Source: an uncultured Candidatus Pelagibacter sp.
GTDB taxonomy: Bacteria > Pseudomonadota > Alphaproteobacteria > Pelagibacterales > Pelagibacteraceae
NCBI GenBank assembly: GCA_905616455.1
Contig: CAJQSW010000003.1
Span: 1-7,808 of the forward strand
Length of the DNA: 7,808 nt
Direction: 5' to 3'
Shown here one piece after another: positions 1-5,419 of the stretch (its first letter is position 1; every line of letters starts with the position of its first letter). The position numbers and the translations under genes are program-made. Below the pieces are notes generated by a model. That model saw nothing but the letters and a program-made list of their open reading frames with translations, ran no database searches and was not told where the DNA came from.

Positions 1-16
1 ACAATATGTTAACTAA

Positions 17-865
17 CTAAGATGATTTAATATAGGCTTCTCTTCTTGAAATATAAATACCACTCATAATGATAATCGATAGACCTAAGAATGTCCAATT
101 ATCAGGAAAGTCACTAAAGAAGTAGTAACCTATAATGATATTGGTAAAGATCTCAAAGTAGCTAAAGGGGGCTAATTTAGAGGCATCCGCATATTTAAGG
201 GATAGTATGAGGAATAAGTGCCCAACACAGGCAAAAACACCTATAGAGGCCATCATGGACCACTGCGAAAAGCTTGGATTAACCCATATAAATGGCATAA
301 CACCTGAAACAGCCACTAATCCAACAACTCCAGTTAATAATAAAGTTAATAAAGGGTTATCTGAAGTGCTTAATTTACGGGTAATTATTAGGTAAAAACC
401 ATACATTACTCCCGTTCCTAAAGCTGAAAAACTAGCTAAGTTAAGCTCAACAAAACCAGGTCTTATAACCACTAAAGAGCCTATAAAGCCGATGATAACA
501 GCTGTCCACCTCCTCACACCCACCTTCTCACCCAGTAACATCGGAGAAAATGCTGTAACAATAAGGGGAGCTATAAAAGCAAGAGTTAAAGCTTTAGCTA
601 ACGAGATAACTGATATGGCATAGAAGAAACTAATGTTTGCACAAAGTAATATGAGACCTCTTATTAACTGTAATTTTGGTTTGTCCGTCCAAACAAGCTG
701 CTTTCTGTAAAAGAAGAACATCACAGGAAGAGTAAATACTACAGTAAAAAAATATCTAGCCCATGTGATTTGTAAAACAGGCATATCTGCACTTAAATAT
801 TTAGCAAAACCATCCATGATTGGGAGCATTACCCAAGCTAACAGATTAAATGAGATGGCTTTCAT
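17..865 (-). CDS. DMT superfamily permease (EamA family)
   Basis: A 282-residue inner-membrane protein, almost entirely hydrophobic, with about ten predicted membrane segments arranged as two five-helix halves, as usual for EamA carriers (commonly 280-300 residues). Family hallmarks are visible: MDGFAKYL near residues 17-24, WARYFF at 35-40, an SLAKALTLAFIAPL stretch at 88-101, LGEK at 111-114, and a GFIGSLVVIRPG stretch around 126-137. The family exports or takes up small metabolites; RhtA, a threonine/homoserine exporter, belongs to it, but substrate cannot be read from sequence. It is the last gene of the minus-strand operon seen here, starting 17 bases after the AEC permease gene. No Shine-Dalgarno sequence precedes its ATG. 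By eye it is less A+T-rich than argC or the AEC gene. The family call is firm, the substrate unknown. Confidence 0.88.
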   Translation of the reverse strand: MKAISFNLLAWVMLPIMDGFAKYLSADMPVLQITWARYFFTVVFTLPVMFFFYRKQLVWTDKPKLQLIRGLILLCANISFFYAISVISLAKALTLAFIAPLIVTAFSPMLLGEKVGVRRWTAVIIGFIGSLVVIRPGFVELNLASFSALGTGVMYGFYLIITRKLSTSDNPLLTLLLTGVVGLVAVSGVMPFIWVNPSFSQWSMMASIGVFACVGHLFLILSLKYADASKLAPFSYFEIFTNIIIGYYFFSDFPDNWTFLGLSIIIMSGIYISRREAYIKSS

Positions 866-882
866 AAGCCAATAGATACAGT

Positions 883-1782
883 TTAATTAAAGTATTTTAA
901 AGCAAAGAATACGACCACAGGAACTGTAATAAAAGACATAACAGTTGAGACAACAATCATGCTTGCAATGCTATCCACAACTTTTTTTGAAGAATACAGT
1001 GATCCTACTAAGTATGTTAAAACTGCACTTGGCATAGAACACTGGATTAAAAGTACACCAGCAGCAAATCCAGATAAATTAAAAGTTTTTATAATAGTAA
1101 AACCTATAATTGGTCCAATTATTACCCTGGCCACAGATGAAATTAAAGCAGATTTGAATGAAAAAACTTTGAACCTAGTTAGAGCAATACCTAAAGACAT
1201 TAAAATTAAAAATATAGTCGCATAAGTTAGCATCATTGTTGTATTAATTAAAAAAATTGGAACATCGGTTTCAAAATATAAAAAAATAACTGCAATTATT
1301 ATTGCATAAAAAGGAGGGCTTCTAAATAATAGGGTCAAATTAAATTTTTTGCTAGCCAAGAAAACACCTACAGTAAAGTGAAATAGTATAACTAAAGATG
1401 ATATTGTGGCTGCTATACCAAGTCCTTGACTGCCATAGGCAAACAAACAAATTGGTAAGCCCATGTTTCCAGTATTCGGTAAAATAAATGGTGGTAATTC
1501 AGTGATTACATCTTTACGAAGAAATTTAAGAAATATAATTCCAGTAATTGCGAAGCCTAAAATTACCAATAAAGAATATCCAAAATATTCAGTAAAAATA
1601 TCAAATGAAATACCTGTTGTTGTTATGGAGTAAAAAACCATCGCTGGACTTCCAATATTTGCTGCAAAATTTGTAATAAAAGAAGTGTCTAATTTTGGGC
1701 TCTTTTTGCCTAAATAATAACCGATACCAACAATAAAAAATACCGGAAATAAAACCTCAAATAGTTTTAGATAAGTCTCCAT
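883..1782 (-). CDS. AEC family transporter (auxin efflux carrier-like)
   Basis: A 299-residue integral membrane protein with about ten hydrophobic segments in two halves. The first half carries the conserved NTGNMGLP motif (residues 103-110) and the second half a CSMPSAVLTYLV motif (from 248), both typical of the bacterial AEC/PIN-like family (usually 300-320 residues). Known bacterial members move malate, malonate or other organic acids; the substrate here is not inferable. Its ATG shares one base with the hom stop codon (TAATG at 1780-1784), so translation is probably coupled to hom, which suggests but does not prove a link to homoserine or aspartate-family metabolites. No separate Shine-Dalgarno sequence is visible upstream of the start. 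Downstream comes a second permease after 17 bases. Confidence 0.88.
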   Translation of the reverse strand: METYLKLFEVLFPVFFIVGIGYYLGKKSPKLDTSFITNFAANIGSPAMVFYSITTTGISFDIFTEYFGYSLLVILGFAITGIIFLKFLRKDVITELPPFILPNTGNMGLPICLFAYGSQGLGIAATISSLVILFHFTVGVFLASKKFNLTLLFRSPPFYAIIIAVIFLYFETDVPIFLINTTMMLTYATIFLILMSLGIALTRFKVFSFKSALISSVARVIIGPIIGFTIIKTFNLSGFAAGVLLIQCSMPSAVLTYLVGSLYSSKKVVDSIASMIVVSTVMSFITVPVVVFFALKYFN

Positions 1783-3074
1783 TAACTATAAATTCTAATC
1801 AATGTAGGATATTTAAGAATATTTTTATCTTTCTTAAAAATAGAAAGGCAATTCATAGAATTAAGTTCATTTGTTTTATGAGTAATAATGACAATGGTAG
1901 CTTTATCATTTTTCTTATCAGGTGTTTGAATTAACCTTTTTACTGAAATTTTATACTTAGCCAATCTGTTAGTGATTGTTGATAAAACACCAGGCTTGTC
2001 TTTAACTTCAAATCTTAAATATAGAGAATTTACATAATTATCAACATTGTAACATTTGATTGATTTGCGTTTATTACTAGGAATACCAAAAGGTTTTTTA
2101 ACATTCCCATTTAATATTGAAAGTAGATCAGATAATAATGATGATGAAGTTGGACCAGGTCCAGCCCCTTCGCCCTGCAATATACTTTCACCTACTGGTT
2201 TTCCTTCAAGAATAACAGCGTTCATAACACCACCAACGTTACCAATGTACGAATTTTTACTAACTAAGCATGGATGAACAGTTTCAAATAATTGATTATT
2301 AATAATTTCAGAAATACCTAATAATTTAATACGTGAATTTAATTGATTGGCGATTTCAATATCTTTCAACTCAATTTTTTCAATACCTTCCATCAAACAT
2401 TTGTGTTTTGAAATCTTAGTATTAAATGCAAGAGCAGATAAAATTCTTACCTTAGCAAAAGCATCAAAACCATTAAGATCTAATTTAGGGTTGCCTGGTT
2501 CAGCATATCCTAATTTTTGAGCCTTTTTTAAAACATTAGCAAAACTATCTTTAGCATCTCTCATTTCTGAAAGAATGTAATTAGAGGTACCATTTAGAAT
2601 CCCATAAACTTTAGTAATCTTGTTAGTTGAAAGACCCTCTTTAATAGTTCTTAATATTGGAATACCACCTGCAACAGATGCTTCAAATTCTAAGTTAACA
2701 TCACTGTCTTCTGCTAACTTTCCCAAATAATCACCGTGTTTAGAAATAAGTGCTTTGTTAGGTGTAATGACGTGTATTTTATTTTTTAAAGCAGTTTCAA
2801 CAACTTTTTTAGATATGCCGTCAGACAAACCAATAGCTTCAAATAGAATATCTACTTTAACTTTATTAAAAATTTCTAAAGGGTTTTTATAAAAAATTTT
2901 TTTATTAACTTTAAATCTTCTTTTTTTGTTAATGCTTCTTGCTGAAACTGCGACAACAGTGATTTTTTTTCCTGTCTTAAGTTCAATTTCTTTTTTTTTA
3001 GTATTAAGTTCATTTAGTAAGTAGATACCGACTTGACCCAAACCAACAACAGCAATATTGATATTATTTTTCAT
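1782..3074 (-). CDS. hom: Homoserine dehydrogenase with C-terminal ACT domain
   Basis: A 430-residue cytosolic enzyme that reduces aspartate semialdehyde to homoserine with NAD(P)H, the branch step to threonine and methionine. The N-terminal Rossmann fold shows GLGQVG (residues 11-16). TPNKALIS (104-111) and EASVAGGIPILRT (131-143) mark the catalytic region, and a DLNGFDAFAK segment (199-208) supplies the conserved Asp and Lys expected at the active site. The C-terminal 80 residues, beginning with LYLRFEVKDKPGVLSTI at about 351, form an ACT domain, the usual site of feedback inhibition (threonine in many bacteria). Length is typical for the monofunctional, ACT-bearing form. It starts 3 bases after the small lipoprotein gene and overlaps the AEC permease start by one base, so it is likely inside the rplM operon. 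It and metY belong to the same pathway although they are on opposite strands. Confidence 0.95.
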   Translation of the reverse strand: MKNNINIAVVGLGQVGIYLLNELNTKKKEIELKTGKKITVVAVSARSINKKRRFKVNKKIFYKNPLEIFNKVKVDILFEAIGLSDGISKKVVETALKNKIHVITPNKALISKHGDYLGKLAEDSDVNLEFEASVAGGIPILRTIKEGLSTNKITKVYGILNGTSNYILSEMRDAKDSFANVLKKAQKLGYAEPGNPKLDLNGFDAFAKVRILSALAFNTKISKHKCLMEGIEKIELKDIEIANQLNSRIKLLGISEIINNQLFETVHPCLVSKNSYIGNVGGVMNAVILEGKPVGESILQGEGAGPGPTSSSLLSDLLSILNGNVKKPFGIPSNKRKSIKCYNVDNYVNSLYLRFEVKDKPGVLSTITNRLAKYKISVKRLIQTPDKKNDKATIVIITHKTNELNSMNCLSIFKKDKNILKYPTLIRIYS

Positions 3075-3077
3075 AGT

Positions 3078-3248
3078 CTATTTACTTATGTCGGGGTATG
3101 TACTTGTCTCTGCATAATCAATTAACAGCTCATTATAATCATTGAAACTTAAGTCTTCATTAAAATCTTGATTAGAACTACTAGAGCTAGCAATAGGATT
3201 TGGTGAAACACAAGATGCTAAAAAAAAAATAAAAAATAATTTCTTCAT
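3078..3248 (-). CDS. Small predicted lipoprotein, 56 aa, function unknown
   Basis: Read directly from the minus strand: a 56-residue protein that begins MKKLFFIFFLASC, a compact lipoprotein signal peptide with two lysines, a hydrophobic core and the lipobox LASC, so cleavage is expected before Cys13. The mature part is only 44 residues: a Ser/Asn/Pro-rich linker with five serines in a row (21-25), then an acidic tail rich in Asp, Glu, Asn and Tyr, ending in Lys. Its ATG overlaps the argC stop by one base (TAATG), and an AAAGG Shine-Dalgarno core (complement of 3255-3259) lies six bases upstream, one of few good ribosome sites in the window. Its stop is three bases before the hom start. Short AT-rich marine alphaproteobacterial genomes carry many such orphan lipoproteins. 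No function is assignable. Confidence 0.75.
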   Translation of the reverse strand: MKKLFFIFFLASCVSPNPIASSSSSNQDFNEDLSFNDYNELLIDYAETSTYPDISK

Positions 3249-4267
3249 TACAAACCTTTATTTAGGGGGAAGTTAAATTTTAAATTCATATTTTGTATAG
3301 CTTGACCGGCTCCACCTTTAATTAAATTATCAATAGCAGATAATATAATAACTCTATTTTTATACTTAGTATTGCAAATTACTATAGAGCAATTATTTGT
3401 ATTAATTACGTCATTTGTGCTTAATAAAGAATTTGATCTCAAAATTTTAACGAATCTATTTTTAGAATATTGGGTATTTAAAGTTTTTTCTAAATTCTTA
3501 ATGTTTACATTTTTATTAAGATTCACATAAATCGTACTAAGTATTCCCCTAAACATAGGTGTTAAATGTGGTGTAAAAGTAAAAGAGATTTTTTTTTTAG
3601 AAAAATTATCCAGCTCTTGTTGGATTTCAGAGTTATGTTTATGAAAACCAACACCATACGCACTTAAAGATTCATTTAGATTGTTATCCTTATACTTTTT
3701 ATGAACTCCTCTACCAGCTCCAGAATAACCAGATTTAGAATCTATGATTATATTATCAGTTTTTATTAAGTTTTTTTTAATTAAAGGTATTAAGGGCAAA
3801 AGTATCGATGTTGGATAACACCCTGGGCACCCAATAATATTAAATTTCTTTACTTTATCTCCATTAATTTCTGGTAATGAATAAATTGACTTTTTAATAT
3901 TTTTGACTGCTCTATGTTTTTGCTTATACCATTTTAAATAATTGGATGCATTGTTAAGTCTAAAATCAGCAGCTAAATCAATTAATACATTGTGTCTTAG
4001 TAAATCATTTGAAATATCTTGAGCTTCACCGTTAGGTAAAGCAGTAAAAATAAGATCTATGTTTTTTAAAAAAGATTTATTGTATTTGACTATTTTTGGT
4101 AGTTTTTTTGATCTTAATGATTTAGCATAAGTAGTAATATTTTTCCCAACCGATGAATGTCCACAAAGGTATTTAATCTTAATATTGTTATGTTTAACTA
4201 ATAATTTAATTAATTGAACACCAATATAACCAGTTGATCCAGCAACTAAAACATTAAGCTTAGGCAT
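3248..4267 (-). CDS. argC: N-acetyl-gamma-glutamyl-phosphate reductase
   Basis: A 339-residue cytosolic enzyme of arginine synthesis that reduces N-acetylglutamyl phosphate to the semialdehyde with NADPH. The N-terminal nucleotide-binding motif is VLVAGSTGYIG (residues 6-16); TALPNGEAQ (75-83) and DLAADFRL (97-104) are typical of ArgC; the catalytic cysteine is Cys150 in GCPGCYPTSI; GFHKHNSEI (207-215) supplies the active-site histidine; TPHLTPMFRGI and GGAGQAIQNMN near the C-terminus also match the family. The reading frame is open 53 codons further upstream (to 4426), but that part lies inside rpsI and does not resemble ArgC, so I chose the ATG at 4267, directly before the Rossmann fold and 34 bases after rpsI. 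No Shine-Dalgarno sequence is seen. Residue composition is strongly Lys/Asn/Ile-rich. The order rplM-rpsI-argC is common in alphaproteobacteria. Confidence 0.95.
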   Translation of the reverse strand: MPKLNVLVAGSTGYIGVQLIKLLVKHNNIKIKYLCGHSSVGKNITTYAKSLRSKKLPKIVKYNKSFLKNIDLIFTALPNGEAQDISNDLLRHNVLIDLAADFRLNNASNYLKWYKQKHRAVKNIKKSIYSLPEINGDKVKKFNIIGCPGCYPTSILLPLIPLIKKNLIKTDNIIIDSKSGYSGAGRGVHKKYKDNNLNESLSAYGVGFHKHNSEIQQELDNFSKKKISFTFTPHLTPMFRGILSTIYVNLNKNVNIKNLEKTLNTQYSKNRFVKILRSNSLLSTNDVINTNNCSIVICNTKYKNRVIILSAIDNLIKGGAGQAIQNMNLKFNFPLNKGL

Positions 4268-4301
4268 TTTTTTATTATAGCAGTTTAGAATTAAAAAAGA
4301 A

Positions 4302-4751
4302 TTATCTTTTCGAGAATTGGAAGCTTCTTCTAGCCTTTTTACGACCAGGTTTTTTTCTCTCAACTGACCTAGAATCTCTGGTATTGAGTTTTTCAGTCTT
4401 AAGAACTGCTCTATTCTCTGAATCAAATAAAATTAATGCTTTAGCAATACCGTGCACCATCGCTCCAGCTTGACCAGTGTGGCCACCACCTGCAACACTA
4501 CATCTAACGTCATATTCAGTTGCTTGGTTTATAATTTCAAATGGTCTAGTAATTTGCATTTTGTGACTGCCACTAGTGAAATATTCGTCCATAGTTCTGC
4601 CATTTACATAAATTTTACCAGTACCTTTTTTTACCCAAATTTTTGCAATAGATTTTTTTCTTCTACCAGTCGCATACTTACTATCCTTAAAATCTAATTT
4701 TATTTTAGGTTTTTTTGAAGTCACTTTAGTTGTTACACTTACTGTTTCCAT
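4302..4751 (-). CDS. rpsI: 30S ribosomal protein S9
   Basis: A 149-residue ribosomal protein of the small subunit, near the decoding site. After a short variable N-terminal extension (about 28 residues), the conserved core starts at YATGRRKKSIAKIWVKKGTG, followed by IYVNGRTMDEYF, ITRPFEI, the glycine-rich VAGGGHTGQAGAMVHGIAKAL segment, and the basic C-terminal tail RDSRSVERKKPGRKKARR ending FQFSKR. The final SKR is the universally conserved tail that contacts P-site tRNA. It begins one base after the rplM stop codon, the standard L13-S9 pairing, so both are cotranscribed and probably coupled. The extension before the core is usual in alphaproteobacteria, so the first ATG is accepted. Confidence 0.97.
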   Translation of the reverse strand: METVSVTTKVTSKKPKIKLDFKDSKYATGRRKKSIAKIWVKKGTGKIYVNGRTMDEYFTSGSHKMQITRPFEIINQATEYDVRCSVAGGGHTGQAGAMVHGIAKALILFDSENRAVLKTEKLNTRDSRSVERKKPGRKKARRSFQFSKR

Positions 4752-4752
4752 A

Positions 4753-5214
4753 TTAATTTCTAATTAAATTTTTACTGTTTAATTTACCTAAATCTATAAG
4801 TGTAGGATTTTGTGCTGCATGAGGGTGTTCTTCACCAGCATAAATTTTAACTTTAGTTAATTGTTTTCTACCAAGAACACCACCCGGTAACATTCTTTTA
4901 ACTGCTAATTTTAATGACTCACCAGGTTTATTTTTTTCTAATAATTTTTCAGGTGTTATCTCTTTAATTCCACCAGGATGACCGGTGTGTCTATAATATT
5001 TTTTATCACTAAATTTTTTTCCAGTAAATTTTGCTTGCTCTACATTTTTAACAACAACGAAATCACCGTCATCCATATGTGGTGTAAAAGTAGTTTTATT
5101 TTTTCCCCTAACAATCAACGCTATTATAGATGCTAGTCTTCCAACTACTGCATTTTTTGCATCTATTTCAAACCAGTTGCTAGTTAATTCACTTTGTTTT
5201 AGAAATTTTGTCAT
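4753..5214 (-). CDS. rplM: 50S ribosomal protein L13
   Basis: A 153-residue early-assembly protein of the large subunit. Conserved features are WFEIDAKNAVVGRLAS (near residues 14-29), IVRGKNKTTFTPHMDDGDFVVV, the YYRHTGHPGGIKE segment, VKRMLPGGVLGRKQLTKVKIY and GEEHPHAAQNP near the C-terminus. The frame is open to an ATG at 5271, which would give 172 residues; I prefer the internal ATG at 5214 because the product then begins MTKFLKQSEL, matches the usual alphaproteobacterial L13 length, and loses 19 residues with no family resemblance. Neither start has a clear Shine-Dalgarno sequence. It heads the minus-strand operon and is divergent from metY across a 205-base control region. Confidence 0.95.
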   Translation of the reverse strand: MTKFLKQSELTSNWFEIDAKNAVVGRLASIIALIVRGKNKTTFTPHMDDGDFVVVKNVEQAKFTGKKFSDKKYYRHTGHPGGIKEITPEKLLEKNKPGESLKLAVKRMLPGGVLGRKQLTKVKIYAGEEHPHAAQNPTLIDLGKLNSKNLIRN

Positions 5215-5224
5215 TGTGCCAGGA

Positions 5225-5252
5225 TTAATACTATTATTAGATATAAAGTCAA
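5225..5252 (-). promoter_or_regulatory. Possible sigma70-type promoter for rplM operon
   Basis: On the minus strand TTGACT (complement of 5247-5252) is followed after 16 bases by TATTAA (complement of 5225-5230). Together they resemble a housekeeping -35/-10 pair. Transcription would begin only a few bases before the preferred rplM ATG at 5214, giving a nearly leaderless mRNA, and would exclude the upstream ATG at 5271. AT-rich DNA throws up such matches by chance, so this is a weak call. Confidence 0.3.
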
Positions 5253-5279
5253 TTTTATATTTAGCTTGCAATAGTTACC

Positions 5280-5285
5280 TATAAT
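5280..5285 (+). promoter_or_regulatory. -10 box of the metY leader promoter
   Basis: A perfect TATAAT lies about 14 bases before the first stem of the upstream aptamer, so initiation near 5291-5293 would start the transcript just before the riboswitch. No good -35 hexamer is found 16-18 bases upstream. The position relative to the RNA structure is the main support. Confidence 0.5.
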
Positions 5286-5298
5286 GCTATTTTGATTA

Positions 5299-5340
5299 AG
5301 CCGATTTGTTCCTATTGCAGGCTAAGTATTGCTAAACAGG
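5299..5340 (+). promoter_or_regulatory. SAM-II-like riboswitch aptamer (upstream of tandem)
   Basis: This stretch matches the SAM-II pseudoknot layout. P1 is AGCC (5299-5302) with GGCU (5320-5323). The 17-base loop between them (5303-5319) starts with GAUUUG and ends with UAUUGCA, closely resembling the conserved SAM-II loop as I remember it. The 3' part has UUGCUAAACAGG (5329-5340), resembling the SAM-II tail GCUAAAAAGGG. Pseudoknot pairs can be drawn as GCA (5317-5319) with UGC (5330-5332) and CCU (5311-5313) with AGG (5338-5340). The tail runs straight into six U, so this copy probably acts on transcription. P1 is short (4 bp). Whether it is formally SAM-II or a second SAM-V copy needs a covariance-model score. 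Confidence 0.78.
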
Positions 5341-5346
5341 TTTTTT
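5311..5346 (+). terminator. Possible SAM-dependent terminator after first aptamer
   Basis: Six T (5341-5346) directly follow the AGG that pairs with CCU (5311-5313) in the aptamer pseudoknot. A ligand-stabilised pseudoknot next to a U-tract could release RNA polymerase, as proposed for the SAM-II half of the tandem element described in Pelagibacter. I could not find a conventional strong GC-rich hairpin here, so the mechanism is inferred. Confidence 0.45.
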
Positions 5347-5360
5347 ACACACATTTTGGT

Positions 5361-5413
5361 AGGCATTTGAACTATATTGTACGCCTTGCATTAGCTTAAG
5401 TACTAAAAAGGAG
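5361..5413 (+). promoter_or_regulatory. SAM-V riboswitch overlapping the metY ribosome binding site
   Basis: P1 is AGGC (5361-5364) with GCCU (5383-5386). The enclosed loop (5365-5382) starts AUUUGAACU and ends AUAUUGUAC. Its GUAC (5379-5382) can pair with GUAC at 5400-5403, followed by UAAAAAGGAG (5404-5413), and CU (5372-5373) can pair with AG (5409-5410). This is the SAM-II/SAM-V pseudoknot pattern, and the sequence fits the SAM-V class known upstream of metY and related genes in Pelagibacter. The Shine-Dalgarno AAGGAG (5408-5413) lies in the 3' strand of the pseudoknot, six bases before the metY ATG, so SAM binding would hide it and block translation. Confidence 0.85.
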
Positions 5414-5419
5414 CATAAG

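Noticed and set aside
207..395. Plus-strand open frame of 62 codons within the DMT permease gene
   Set aside because: It is antisense to a well-supported gene, has no start signal and resembles no known protein.
17..865. Possible horizontal acquisition of the DMT gene, because it looks less A+T-rich than argC and the AEC gene
   Set aside because: The difference was only judged by eye, metY is similar in composition, and no mobile element, repeat or tRNA lies nearby.
959..1225. Plus-strand open frame of 88 codons within the AEC permease gene
   Set aside because: Antisense shadow of a clear membrane-protein gene; composition is what a reversed hydrophobic sequence gives.
2056..2277. Plus-strand open frame of 73 codons opposite hom
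   Set aside because: Antisense to the conserved catalytic part of homoserine dehydrogenase, with no independent coding evidence.
4274..4279. TATAAT on the minus strand just before argC, a possible internal promoter
   Set aside because: It would place the transcription start at about the argC ATG, and no -35 hexamer is present 17 bases upstream; such matches are frequent in DNA this AT-rich.
4268..4426. A 53-codon upstream extension of the argC reading frame inside rpsI
   Set aside because: It lies on the same strand in another frame of rpsI, does not resemble any ArgC N-terminus, and ArgC begins naturally at the ATG at 4267 just before the nucleotide-binding fold.
4452..4697. Plus-strand open frame of 81 codons opposite rpsI
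   Set aside because: Antisense to the highly conserved S9 core; no ribosome site or family resemblance.
5215..5271. A 19-codon upstream extension of rplM to the ATG at 5271
   Set aside because: L13 homologues start near the internal ATG at 5214; the extra residues have no family resemblance and a candidate promoter lies within this stretch.
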